Source: Picosynechococcus sp. PCC 7002
Lineage (GTDB): Bacteria > Cyanobacteriota > Cyanobacteriia > Cyanobacteriales > MRBY01
NCBI RefSeq assembly: GCF_963860125.1
Contig: NZ_CAWLFA010000001.1
Location: 1,736,001 to 1,800,000 of the forward strand
Direction: 5' to 3'
Length of the DNA: 64,000 nucleotides
In this document: one piece after another, positions 9,114 through 17,839 of the stretch
Position numbering within the stretch: the stretch's first letter is position 1
Layout: the number at the start of each line of letters is the position of its first letter
Notes under the pieces: model-generated
Databases searched by the model: none
The model's input: the letters and a program-made list of their open reading frames with translations, nothing else
What the model was told of the DNA's origin: nothing
Position numbers and translations under genes: made by a program

Positions 9114-9890
9114 ATGAGTAAAGGTTTGCACACTCGAACTTGGTTAAAAATCGGTATTGTCGGCTTAGAAATTTTAGGGTTTGCCGCCAGCAGTGCGATC
9201 GCCCAGGTACCGCCGGATATCGTTGTAGACACAGATTCCAATACGGGGAATACGCCTGGTGATGTGATCTACAATTCTGGCGATCGCCGTTTTGTGTGTC
9301 AGTATGATCAGGGACAATACACCGTAATGTACCAGCCCGAAAGTCGTCCGGGGGAAGTTTATCCTTGGGCGATACCCCGCACTATGGGGGGCGGTTGGAA
9401 TGCAGAGCGTCGCTGTGAAGAAATTGCCCGCCGCTTGGAACTGTACCGGGGTGATGGTCTCGTCGAACTCACCACTGGCCGCGAAAATGGTTACGACATC
9501 GTTTGTGTGACCACCGAACTGAATCCCACCTGCCAAATCGTCTTTACGGTGCCCCGGGGCCAAAATGCGATCGCCACACGGGATCAAGTATTCGATAATC
9601 TCCTCAGTGCCGACAGCGGTTTCCAAACCCGTGGGGTCAACACCTTCATGGGCACTGGCTCGACCAATAGCCTCCTGGGACAACTCCAAAGTATTTTTGG
9701 CGGCCGCTCTACCTCTACCCCTAGTCCCGTAGCCCAAGGTTACTCAAACAGTGGTATTAGCCTCAAGCCCTTCCTCGATCCCGCCGATGGTGGTACCGGA
9801 GAATATTTGACCCAGGGTCGCGCGGCAGACCAGTCGAACCCGAATCCAAGCAACAATGGCCTCAGACTCAACACCGATCTCTTCCGTTAG
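9114..9890 (+). CDS. COP23 domain secreted protein
   Basis: A 258-residue exported protein. The N-terminus has a signal peptide with a hydrophobic core and cleavage after about residue 30 (SSAIA-QVPP). The body resembles the COP23 domain, named after a circadian-oscillating surface polypeptide of a cyanobacterium: RFVCQYDQGQYTVMYQPES, then PWAIPRTMGGGWNAERRCEE and the region with NPTCQIVFTVPRG, including conserved Cys residues. The tail is low-complexity (Ser/Asn/Gly). I start at the ATG at 9114; a TTG two codons earlier is less likely. It probably works outside the cytoplasmic membrane; the biochemical role is unknown. Confidence 0.83.
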   Translation: MSKGLHTRTWLKIGIVGLEILGFAASSAIAQVPPDIVVDTDSNTGNTPGDVIYNSGDRRFVCQYDQGQYTVMYQPESRPGEVYPWAIPRTMGGGWNAERRCEEIARRLELYRGDGLVELTTGRENGYDIVCVTTELNPTCQIVFTVPRGQNAIATRDQVFDNLLSADSGFQTRGVNTFMGTGSTNSLLGQLQSIFGGRSTSTPSPVAQGYSNSGISLKPFLDPADGGTGEYLTQGRAADQSNPNPSNNGLRLNTDLFR

Positions 9891-9957
9891 ATCATTTAGC
9901 ATCTAGGCCCCAGAGCATTTAGTTTTGCCCGTAAGCGTCCTCTACTGTGTAATTTTT

Positions 9958-9983
9958 CCCTAGGCGATCGCCTAGGGTTTTTT
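9958..9983. terminator. Palindromic terminator built around a HIP1 site
   Basis: A perfect 20-bp palindrome (CCCTAGGCGATCGCCTAGGG, 9958-9977) is followed by six T residues and preceded by a T/A run (AATTTTT at 9951-9957). It can form a hairpin, though the hairpin needs to open the central GATC as loop. It lies 68 bp after the COP23 gene and its core is the HIP1 octamer. Confidence 0.6.
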
Positions 9984-10177
9984 CTAGTCTTTAATATTTC
10001 GATCGTTAACAATCTAGTAAAGCGGGTCGCTGGCTTTTTCGGAATGGGGCAGAACTCCTTACAATAGAAGGAGGTTTCGTCACGAATCCCCACTGTGTGT
10101 GATCAAGGTTTTTGGTCAACTAGAACAGGGTCAAATGACATTGATTCGTCTCGTAGTCCCAAGGAGCAAGATACATT

Positions 10178-10621
10178 GTGGCCCATAGTTTTTTGTTGGA
10201 AGCAGGTCGCTGGACGTTAAATGGTAGTTGGATCGAACGAAATCAGCCCCCCATTCTCATTCGGGGTAAAACAATTGTTGCTTGGGGCCAAAATAATTGG
10301 TTTACGATGGTGACAAAGTTAACGTTTCAAGACGGCGATCGCCCCGAAATTTCCTATCAATACAAAGGGCGTTTAGATAGCGGTGAGCGACAATATACCT
10401 ATGTGTTGCAACAAAGTATTTTGGGACGGGTGGAAGGAGAAGGTTGGGTTGGCTCAGAATCAATCGTTCAGCGATACTGGGTGCTTGGCGATCGCCAACG
10501 GCGCAGTGGCTTTGAAATGTTCTACCAGATTAACGACGATGAATATCGCTACTCCGGGGGCATCCTCGCCGGCCATTACCTCACCAGTACCATTGAAGGG
10601 ACTCTCCTCCGTCAGCTTTAA
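10178..10621 (+). CDS. Conserved hypothetical cyanobacterial protein
   Basis: A 147-residue protein of unknown function with no signal peptide or membrane segment. It is rich in aromatic and beta-forming residues (GRWTLNGSWIERN, RYWVLGDRQRR, FEMFYQINDDEYRYSGG), suggesting a beta-barrel or lipocalin-like sandwich; that is an inference. It starts with GTG at 10178, preceded by AAGGAGC at a suitable distance, which supports this start. The Ser/Thr kinase gene follows 69 bp downstream on the same strand. Confidence 0.7.
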   Translation: MAHSFLLEAGRWTLNGSWIERNQPPILIRGKTIVAWGQNNWFTMVTKLTFQDGDRPEISYQYKGRLDSGERQYTYVLQQSILGRVEGEGWVGSESIVQRYWVLGDRQRRSGFEMFYQINDDEYRYSGGILAGHYLTSTIEGTLLRQL

Positions 10622-10690
10622 TAGCTTTAATCTTTTAAGTTTTGTCCGGTCTCCTGTTGTTTTGATTGTTTTGTTCGTCCACCCCAAACT

Positions 10691-12313
10691 ATGACTACCG
10701 ATCCCAATATCAATCGCCTTCTCGCCGGCCGTTATCGCCTGGTAGACCTCGTAGGCCAGGGGGCTATGGGGCGTGTCTACCGGGGTGAAGATACAGTCCT
10801 AGGGGGAGTCACGGTCGCCGTAAAGTTCCTAGCCCAGACCTTGCTCAACGACAAAATGCGCCAACGCTTTGAGCGGGAGGCAACCATTTGCGCCCTCCTG
10901 AGTGAAAAAAGCATCCATATCGTGCGGGTAAAAGACTATGGCGTCGATGACCAGGATGTGCCCTTTTATGTCATGGAATATTTAGAGGGGGAAAGTCTAA
11001 GCGATATTATTGCCCATGCTACCCTCGGTTTACCGCGTTTTTTTCAAGTCGTGCGGCAAATATGTTTGGGGATGGAAGCAGCCCACCAAGGGATTACCTT
11101 CAAGGGGGAACAATGTTTAATTATTCACCGGGATATTAAACCCAGCAATATTCTGATCATGCAGGATGCGTCCCTAGGGGAATTGGTAAAAATTCTGGAT
11201 TTTGGGATTGCACGTCTCAGCCAAGCCGGAGCTGCCCAGACCCAATCGTTTATGGGCACCCTCGCCTACTGTTCCCCAGAGCAAATGGAAGGCAAGGAAT
11301 TAGATCAACGCTCTGATATCTATAGCCTGGGGATTACGATGTACGAGATGCTTACGGGGGATATGCCCGTGATGCCTGAAAATAATTCCTTTGGGGGTTG
11401 GTACCGGGCGCACCATGACACACCACCAATTCCCTTTGATAAAAGTCTGCGGATTCCGGTTCCTCTGGCTGAAATTATCATGTGTTGTATGGCGAAAAGT
11501 CCGCGCGATCGCCCCCAGACCGTCAATGATATTTGGCAAGCCATGGCCCCCATCGCCAAATATTACGAGCAACAAGCCGCAGAAACCAGGAAATCCTTTT
11601 TTACCACGTCCCAAAATCTGCAAAATTTCCAAGCAACATCTCCGGTGGCAGGCCCCAATGATCCGACCCGGATTAACAATGCCACCACGGCCCCCAGCTT
11701 TCGTAATTCAACGGTAAATCGCCAGGGAAGGCCTACAGACAAACTGAATACAACCTTTAGCGATACCATTTGTGCGGCCCAGTCCTGGCCAGCGGATAAA
11801 CCCCAAAATAAGATTGTTTTTCCACGGATTTTACCGGCTGAACCGACGGCGATCGCCAGTCTTTGGGCGATGTTAGAAGCTGAGGAGTTGGGCAAACGCC
11901 GTTTTGATACCCGTTACAATCAATTTCTCTTCATTGAGGCCCCCCATCCGATGTTGTTGTGGATCACGGTGCTGTACAACAGCAGTGAAGGAGCCCGTTG
12001 GTTGCCTTGCTATCTGGACTTGAAAACGAAGATTGGCCAACAGATGGCGCGTCTCTTAGCCAGCCAAGGGAACTATCGAATTCTGCTTTTTGCCTTAGGG
12101 CAACCCCAGCGGTATTTTCACATCACCCAGGCAACGATTTCCCTGAAGCAACGGGAACAGCTTACCCGCTGGGCAGATTTAGGTCAGCGATTGCCTGCCA
12201 GTAATCCTGTGGTAAGTAAGCAAACGTTGAAAAAAGAATACGAGAAAAGCAAGAGCAAAATCTTAATGAAGTTGGCGGCTTCCCGGACGAACAGTAACCT
12301 TGGGGAATTTTAA
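10691..12313 (+). CDS. Serine/threonine protein kinase (Hanks type)
   Basis: A soluble 540-residue kinase that should phosphorylate Ser/Thr of target proteins. The glycine loop GQGAMGRVY is at 22-30, the ATP-binding Lys45 in VAVK, the catalytic loop HRDIKPSN at 146-153 (Asp148), DFG at 170-172 and the activation segment GTLAYCSPEQ at 189-198, so all catalytic residues are present. After about residue 295 comes a Thr/Asn-rich linker, then a C-terminal domain (about 380-540) with Trp and hydrophobic patches that I do not recognise as a standard sensor. No transmembrane helix is evident. The neighbours give no clue to the substrate. Confidence 0.92.
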   Translation: MTTDPNINRLLAGRYRLVDLVGQGAMGRVYRGEDTVLGGVTVAVKFLAQTLLNDKMRQRFEREATICALLSEKSIHIVRVKDYGVDDQDVPFYVMEYLEGESLSDIIAHATLGLPRFFQVVRQICLGMEAAHQGITFKGEQCLIIHRDIKPSNILIMQDASLGELVKILDFGIARLSQAGAAQTQSFMGTLAYCSPEQMEGKELDQRSDIYSLGITMYEMLTGDMPVMPENNSFGGWYRAHHDTPPIPFDKSLRIPVPLAEIIMCCMAKSPRDRPQTVNDIWQAMAPIAKYYEQQAAETRKSFFTTSQNLQNFQATSPVAGPNDPTRINNATTAPSFRNSTVNRQGRPTDKLNTTFSDTICAAQSWPADKPQNKIVFPRILPAEPTAIASLWAMLEAEELGKRRFDTRYNQFLFIEAPHPMLLWITVLYNSSEGARWLPCYLDLKTKIGQQMARLLASQGNYRILLFALGQPQRYFHITQATISLKQREQLTRWADLGQRLPASNPVVSKQTLKKEYEKSKSKILMKLAASRTNSNLGEF

Positions 12314-12354
12314 AGCCATCTCTAATCTTCGTTAAAAAGGCGATCGCCAATCAA

Positions 12355-12921
12355 TCATGTTAAATCTAGTACAAGATCTTTGAAGATATTAATACCCAAA
12401 ATTTTATGAGGTAGAGATAAAGTTTGAGGCTCGCAATCAGCAATATAGAGTTCTGCTTGTTTTTCCTTGCGATTAACTAATATCCCAAAACTACAACCAT
12501 TGTCTCGATATTCTTCCATTTTATCCCTTGTTTTTTGGACAGCATCACTAGGCGAAACTAACTCAATGACAAAATCAGGACAGAGGGGAACAAATTTTTC
12601 TCGCTGATCGGCTGTTAATGCTTGCCAACGAGATTTTTCAAGCCAAGAAACATCAGGAGAACGGGTCGCACCATTGGGCAAAATAAAACCCGTTGAGGAA
12701 TCGAAAACTTCTCCTAATTGATATTTGTGATTCCAGAGTTGTACTTGAAAAATTAGGTTAGCGTTTTGCCGCCCAGTTTCGCCACCAGTGGGAGGCATAA
12801 TTACCAATTCTCCTTTAGCTGTACGTTCCAGTTGAAGCTCTGGATTAACCAGACAAAGTTGCTGAAATTGTTCATTGCTTAAGGTGAAAACGGGTTCTAG
12901 CGCAAGGGTCATTGTTGTCAT
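12355..12921 (-). CDS. Uma2 family (DUF820) putative nuclease
   Basis: A 188-residue protein of the Uma2 family, which has a restriction-endonuclease-like PD-(D/E)XK fold and is greatly expanded in cyanobacteria. Visible hallmarks are GELVIMPPTGGETGRQN, SPDVSWL and CPDFVIELVSPSD followed by KMEEYRDNG. It is a clear paralogue of the gene at 26307-26888. The end of the conserved core reads FGILVNRKEKQ where relatives have a WLIDP-like segment. It sits convergent with the kinase gene and 49 bp from purL. Activity and target are unknown for almost all members. Confidence 0.85.
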   Translation of the reverse strand: MTTMTLALEPVFTLSNEQFQQLCLVNPELQLERTAKGELVIMPPTGGETGRQNANLIFQVQLWNHKYQLGEVFDSSTGFILPNGATRSPDVSWLEKSRWQALTADQREKFVPLCPDFVIELVSPSDAVQKTRDKMEEYRDNGCSFGILVNRKEKQAELYIADCEPQTLSLPHKILGINIFKDLVLDLT

Positions 12922-12970
12922 TAGCCTTACCCACTGGATTTGTACTTTCTATTGTAATCAGTTAATTAGA

Positions 12971-15262
12971 TTACGGATGTAAACGACGGGCGATCGCCTC
13001 ACTCCAGTTGGTGGTCATATCCTCGACAGAAACCGCGATTACAGCCTGATTGTTGACGGTAATTTGTAACTGATTGGTGTTGCTCACAGAGCCGATCACC
13101 TGCCAATTGTCCGCCAAGGATTGCGTCAGATGGGCTTCAAATTGAGCTTGTTTGTCGGGAGCAACAGAGACAATAATTTTGCCGCAGGTTTCGCCAAATA
13201 GGATGGCATCGAGACGGTCAGTGCCAGTAATTTCAACGGTTGCGCCGAGCTTCCCACCGATACAACATTCCGCAAGGGCAACGGCTAAACCACCCTCCGC
13301 AAGGTCATGGGCAGAGTTTAACAAGCCAGCGGCGATCGCCTCCCGTACAGTTTTCTGGACGGCTTTCTCTAGCTCAAAATCCACTTGGGGCGGAATACCC
13401 GCGACGGTGTTATGAATCGTATTTAGATATTCCGAACCGCCGAGGGTTGTTGTTGCCTGAGTACCAAGGAGATAGACCTTATCCCCAGCATTTTGGAAGG
13501 CTAAACCACAGACCTGATTAATATGTTCAACTCGTCCCACCATCCCGATCACAGGAGTCGGATAAATGGGGGTCGGTTTGCCATCACTATCAAGGGTTTC
13601 ATTGTAGAGGGAAACATTACCACCAGTAACGGGAGTGTCCAATTCTCGGCAAGCTTCAGCAATCCCTTTGCAAGCATTTGCCAACTGCCAATAACCCACA
13701 GGTTTTTCAGGACTACCAAAGTTTAAATTGTTTGTAATTGCCAAGGGTTCAGCACCGACACAACTTAAATTTCTCGCTGCTTCAGCGACCGCCGCCTTTG
13801 CCCCTTCCAACGGATTTAAATAGACATAACGGGGATTACAATCGGTACAAGCCGCCACACCAATTGTTGACGCATCGGGCTTACCATTGACCGGACGAAC
13901 CCGCACCACAGCGGCATCTGCGCCACCGGGGAAGATCACCGTATTGTTTTGTACTTGATGATCGTACTGGCGATAAATCCATTTTTTAGACGCAATAGTT
14001 GGCACATCTAACAGGGTTAATAAAATCTCATTCCAAGATTTTTCAGCGATGCCATTCCCATCACAATTCGGCAAAGAATCCACCGACCAAGCCCAAGCCG
14101 TTTGTGCATATTTGGGAGCTTCTGCCATCAATTCCCGATGATAAATGGGCGTATTATCTGATAGCGCAGTTGCTTGAACTTCTGCGGCTACTTCACCCTT
14201 AAACATGATTTTCACGATGGGTTCCGCAATCACTTCCCCCGCAACAACTGCCTGTAAACCCCAACGATGGAAGATATCAATTAACTCCTGTTCCCGTCCT
14301 TGGTGGGCAACAAAAAGCATCCGTTCTTGGGATTCCGAGAGTAAATATTCATAGGGAACCATGCCCGTTTCTCGCACCGGAATTTTATCGAGATCGAGCA
14401 ACACACCGACCCCACCTTTAGCCGCCATTTCCGCTGTCGAACAGGTTAAACCCGCCGCCCCCATATCCTGCGCCGCTGCCACTGCCCCCGTTTTAAAGGC
14501 TTCGAGACAGGCTTCAATCAGGGATTTTTCGGTAAAGGGATCACCCACTTGCACCGCAGGGCGATCGTCCATAGATTCATCGGTCAATTCCGCACTGGCA
14601 AAACTTGCGCCCCCCATGCCATCCCGTCCGGTGGTGGAGCCGACATAGAGAACGGGATTACCAATGCCATAGGCTCCCGATTTAATAATTTCCTCGGTTT
14701 CCATCAAGCCCAACGCCATCGCATTGACGAGGGGATTTCCGGCATAGGCTTTATCGAAATAGACTTCACCGCCCACCGTTGGCACACCCACACAGTTTCC
14801 ATAATGGCTAATCCCTTCCACAACTCCCTGAAAAATGCGGCGAGTTTGGGCATTATCGAGGGTGCCGAAGCGTAGAGAATTTAACAAGGCAATGGGACGC
14901 GCCCCCATCGTAAAGATATCGCGGAGAATACCACCGACCCCGGTTGCTGCCCCTTGGAAGGGTTCGATCGCCGATGGGTGGTTATGGGATTCGATCTTAA
15001 AGGCGAGGTGCAGACCATCCCCCATATCGACCACGCCCGCATTTTCACCGGGGCCGACGAGGACGCGATCGCCTTTCGTGGGGAAACCAGACAGCAATGG
15101 GCGGGAATTCTTATAACAACAATGTTCCGACCACATCACGCCAAACATCCCCAGTTCAGCCTTGTTGGGATGGCGACCGAGACGGCTCACAATTTCTTCG
15201 TATTCTTCGGGTTTGATGCCTTCAGATGCAATTTCTTCGGGGGTGAAGGGGCAAGTGGTCAT
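12971..15262 (-). CDS. purL: Phosphoribosylformylglycinamidine synthase subunit II
   Basis: Fourth step of purine biosynthesis: converts FGAR to FGAM using ATP and ammonia supplied by PurQ, in a complex with PurS. At 763 residues it is the small PurL type. Recognisable segments include EMGMFGVMWSEHCCYKNS near the N-terminus, the FKIESHNHPSAIEPFQGA substrate region, GGEVYFDKAY, and in the second half TNNLNFGSPEKP and DLAEGGLAVALAE. It starts with ATG at 15262. purQ and purS are not in the window. It stands alone between an Uma2 gene and hicBA. Confidence 0.97.
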   Translation of the reverse strand: MTTCPFTPEEIASEGIKPEEYEEIVSRLGRHPNKAELGMFGVMWSEHCCYKNSRPLLSGFPTKGDRVLVGPGENAGVVDMGDGLHLAFKIESHNHPSAIEPFQGAATGVGGILRDIFTMGARPIALLNSLRFGTLDNAQTRRIFQGVVEGISHYGNCVGVPTVGGEVYFDKAYAGNPLVNAMALGLMETEEIIKSGAYGIGNPVLYVGSTTGRDGMGGASFASAELTDESMDDRPAVQVGDPFTEKSLIEACLEAFKTGAVAAAQDMGAAGLTCSTAEMAAKGGVGVLLDLDKIPVRETGMVPYEYLLSESQERMLFVAHQGREQELIDIFHRWGLQAVVAGEVIAEPIVKIMFKGEVAAEVQATALSDNTPIYHRELMAEAPKYAQTAWAWSVDSLPNCDGNGIAEKSWNEILLTLLDVPTIASKKWIYRQYDHQVQNNTVIFPGGADAAVVRVRPVNGKPDASTIGVAACTDCNPRYVYLNPLEGAKAAVAEAARNLSCVGAEPLAITNNLNFGSPEKPVGYWQLANACKGIAEACRELDTPVTGGNVSLYNETLDSDGKPTPIYPTPVIGMVGRVEHINQVCGLAFQNAGDKVYLLGTQATTTLGGSEYLNTIHNTVAGIPPQVDFELEKAVQKTVREAIAAGLLNSAHDLAEGGLAVALAECCIGGKLGATVEITGTDRLDAILFGETCGKIIVSVAPDKQAQFEAHLTQSLADNWQVIGSVSNTNQLQITVNNQAVIAVSVEDMTTNWSEAIARRLHP

Positions 15263-15323
15263 AGTTTTACGTCGATTCTTTCTGTAACAGCGTTATTGTA
15301 AGGCTTCAGGAGACGAGCGGCAG

Positions 15324-15545
15324 TTAAAGATTAAGGAAGTCTTCTACGGGAATCTGTGCTTGTTGCAGGATGGCGCGTAATGTTCCCTCTTTAATGGTTT
15401 TATGGTGTGGGATTGTTGTAGTGTGTTTTGTCGCTAGATTAAACCAAATTTCATGGTCACCCTTACCACTGCGATAGAATTCAAAGCCTGCTCGACGGAG
15501 CTTTTTGGTGACTTCTCGATAGGAAAATCCGGATAAACGACCCAT
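15324..15545 (-). CDS. hicA: HicA family toxin (putative mRNA interferase)
   Basis: A 73-residue protein with the HicA dsRBD-like fold: SYREVTKKLRRAGFEFYRSG, then GDHEIWFN with the probable catalytic His, then a Thr/His strand and KEGTLRAILQQAQI. In characterised systems HicA cuts mRNA and is blocked by HicB. Its ATG overlaps the stop codon of the upstream hicB by one base (TAATG), so translation is probably coupled. The gene order is antitoxin first, the reverse of the more common hicAB order. Whether it is active is unknown. Confidence 0.87.
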   Translation of the reverse strand: MGRLSGFSYREVTKKLRRAGFEFYRSGKGDHEIWFNLATKHTTTIPHHKTIKEGTLRAILQQAQIPVEDFLNL

Positions 15546-15775
15546 TAAACTTCTAAAATCAGCGGATATTGGAATGTATTCGGCAAGGCGGGTGGTTGTT
15601 CATTCTGTTGATGCAGTTCCAGTAGCATTTTGGCTAAGTCACTGGCAATCTCAATCACTTCCTCAATGGTTTGCCCCTCGGCGACTAAACCCTGTACATC
15701 CTCACTGGTCGCCAAATAGTAGTCCTGCCCTGCTTCGTGAAGTTTCTCGATTTTGAGATGAATCAATGTTTTCAT
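15545..15775 (-). CDS. hicB: HicB-like antitoxin
   Basis: A 76-residue protein (start ATG at 15775) with the HicB partial RNase H-like fold: KIEKLHEAGQDYYLATSEDV followed by QGLVAEGQTIEEVIEIASDL. It has no obvious DNA-binding tail; the C-terminus is short and proline-containing. It precedes hicA with a one-base overlap and should neutralise it. The open frame extends 7 codons upstream to 15796, but the ATG at 15775 begins the conserved strand. The divergent DUF29 gene starts about 100 bp away, so the pair and DUF29 share a promoter region. Confidence 0.85.
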   Translation of the reverse strand: MKTLIHLKIEKLHEAGQDYYLATSEDVQGLVAEGQTIEEVIEIASDLAKMLLELHQQNEQPPALPNTFQYPLILEV

Positions 15776-15874
15776 GAGGCGATCGCCTAATCTCAAGGAA
15801 TGACTTCACTATTCTATGCGATGCAAATTGGGGTTTGTCGTTATGATGATCAGAGAGGTATTTTGAGGAGATTC

Positions 15875-16297
15875 ATGGAGATAGACAAAGTACTTTATGA
15901 TCATGACTTTGTGATGTGGATCGAGAAGACTGTTGAACAACTCAAAACCCAAAATTTCTCGGCATTAGATTTAGAGCATTTAATTGATGAGGTAGAGTCT
16001 TTGGGGAAACGGGAAAAGCGAGAGCTGAAAAATCGCTTAATTACTTTGTTTGAGCATCTTTTAAAACGCCACTATGTCCCCATGCCAGAATGTTATCGCG
16101 GTTGGGAGGGGAAGATTCGCAGAACTCAATCAAAACTTAAAGATTTATTAGCAGATTCCCCCAGTTTAAGTAATTTACTCGAAGAAATTTATTTAGACTG
16201 TTATCAGGAAGCTGCGGCCAATATGCAACTTGAATATGATGTAGATTTTCCCCAAGATTATCCTTTTCTTAGTCCCTCACAAAACCTATTGAATTAA
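15875..16297 (+). CDS. DUF29 family protein
   Basis: A 140-residue helical protein of the DUF29 family, function unknown. It shows the family start (LYDHDFVMWIEKTVEQL), the LDLEHLIDEVESLGKREKREL core and the VDFPQDYPF ending. The ATG at 15875 is preceded by GAGGAG, which decides the start; the frame is open back to 15800 without a good signal. DUF29 genes are common near toxin-antitoxin loci in cyanobacteria, as here next to hicBA. The link is circumstantial. Confidence 0.87.
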   Translation: MEIDKVLYDHDFVMWIEKTVEQLKTQNFSALDLEHLIDEVESLGKREKRELKNRLITLFEHLLKRHYVPMPECYRGWEGKIRRTQSKLKDLLADSPSLSNLLEEIYLDCYQEAAANMQLEYDVDFPQDYPFLSPSQNLLN

Positions 16298-16428
16298 GTC
16301 TAAGCATTGTTGAATTGGGTGACAATTTTGTTTTTGTAGAGGCGATCGCCTTTTTTCAACCAGTGCCATCAAAAGCAAGCAATTCCGAGTGAACCGAACC
16401 CAAAACGGCGGGTTTCACTACCCAGTAA

Positions 16429-16446
16429 GTAAAGTAAGCACTTTAC
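16429..16446. promoter_or_regulatory. Inverted repeat upstream of the M50 protease gene
   Basis: GTAAAG (16429-16434) and CTTTAC (16441-16446) form a perfect 6-bp inverted repeat with a 6-bp spacer, about 100 bp before the protease start codon. It lies just before TACAAT and TATAAG sequences (16454-16464) that could serve as a -10 element. It could bind a dimeric regulator. The rest of the 249-bp gap shows only one HIP1 site followed by T residues. Confidence 0.3.
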
Positions 16447-16546
16447 ATTTTGTTACAATATAAGCAATGAAAGCGGACAAAAAGGTTTTCAATAGCGCTA
16501 AACGTAAGTCTTTTTGGGCCTCAGCAACGATTCGGGAGGTTCATTC

Positions 16547-17677
16547 ATGAACGGCAATTTTCGTGTGGGGAATTTATTTGGCATCCCCTTCTACATCAAC
16601 ATTTCTTGGTTCATTGTTCTGGTACTCGTCACCCTGAACTTTGGCGGCGGCCTGTCGTCCCAGTTTCCAGGCCTCGGCATTAACGCCTTAATTTTAGGAT
16701 TGGTAGCAGGTTTGCTCCTGTTTGCCTCTGTGTTACTCCACGAGCTGGGTCACAGTTATGCAGCAATTCGCCAAGGCATTGGTGTAAACTCCATTACCCT
16801 GTTCTTATTCGGGGGACTCGCCAACCTTGATGAGGAAGCGAAAACGCCCGGTGGTGCATTCTGGATTGCTGTAGCAGGGCCGCTTGTGAGTTTGGCTCTC
16901 TTTATCGCACTCTTTCTCTTAACAGGTAGTGGTGTCCTGAGTGGGCCGCCAGCGGCGATCGCCGGATTGTTGGCTTACATCAACCTAATCTTGGCCACCT
17001 TTAACATGATCCCAGGTCTTCCCCTTGATGGTGGTAATGTCCTTAAATCTATTGTCTGGAAATTAACAGGAAATCGTTTTACCGGCACCATCTGGGCTAG
17101 CCGTGTTGGTCAGTTTATCGGTTGGACAGCGATTATTCTCGGTGCATTATCTATCCTTGGTATTTCTAATGTGGGTAGCTTCTGGACACTAATCATCGGT
17201 TGGTTCTTGCTTCAAAACGCGGGTCGTTCTGCCCAATCTGCCACCATTCAATCGGCCCTCTCTGGCTTAACGGCGGCTGATGCAGTGGTTGAAGATAGTC
17301 CGATCATCTCCGCAGAAACGACGCTACGGGATTTAGCCAACAGTGCCATTCGCTCTGGTAACCAGTGGAAACGCTTCCTAGTCCAGGATGAAACAGGTCA
17401 ACTGCTTGGTGAAGTGCACCTTGATGTTCTTCGTGCAGTGCCTACCAATGACTGGCCCCACAATCAGGTGCGCGATTTCATCAAATCTGTCCCTGCGGAA
17501 AATCAAGTCCAGTCTGATCTATCACTCCTAGACGTGGCCGCTAAATTGGAACAACAAGGTTTACAGGCCCTTGCGGTCATCCAGACCAATGGCACCCTCG
17601 TGGGACTGCTAGAGAAATCAGCGATTATTCAACGGCTGCAAAGTAGTCAACAGGATACAAAAGTTCAGTCTGCTTAA
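16547..17677 (+). CDS. Site-2 protease family (M50) zinc metalloprotease with CBS-like pair
   Basis: Intramembrane metalloprotease of the SpoIVFB/Rip3-like branch, 376 residues. The zinc motif HELGH is at 65-69 and the third ligand Asp161 lies in MIPGLPLDGG. About six transmembrane helices span residues 15-235. The cytoplasmic C-terminal part (about 245-370) reads as two degenerate CBS domains that may sense nucleotides. The ATG at 16547 follows GGGAGGT by a good distance, which settles the start; the frame is open to 16514. Such enzymes cleave membrane-bound regulators. The substrate is not indicated by neighbours. Confidence 0.92.
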   Translation: MNGNFRVGNLFGIPFYINISWFIVLVLVTLNFGGGLSSQFPGLGINALILGLVAGLLLFASVLLHELGHSYAAIRQGIGVNSITLFLFGGLANLDEEAKTPGGAFWIAVAGPLVSLALFIALFLLTGSGVLSGPPAAIAGLLAYINLILATFNMIPGLPLDGGNVLKSIVWKLTGNRFTGTIWASRVGQFIGWTAIILGALSILGISNVGSFWTLIIGWFLLQNAGRSAQSATIQSALSGLTAADAVVEDSPIISAETTLRDLANSAIRSGNQWKRFLVQDETGQLLGEVHLDVLRAVPTNDWPHNQVRDFIKSVPAENQVQSDLSLLDVAAKLEQQGLQALAVIQTNGTLVGLLEKSAIIQRLQSSQQDTKVQSA

Positions 17678-17839
17678 TCTCTAACTCACAATCAAAATCA
17701 ACTTGGGCGATCGCCTTTTGGAAGCACAAAAGTTCCTGGGGCGATCGCCTGATTCTGAGGTTTTCCCCAAGAATCCACCGCAAAGAATGTCACAATACAG
17801 ACAGTAAAGTTTGTAGCGCAAAAATTTTTCGTAACTCCT

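Noticed and set aside
9896..10093. A 65-codon minus-strand ORF between the COP23 gene and the next gene
   Set aside because: It spans the HIP1 terminator palindrome, is basic and low in structure, and has no ribosome site.
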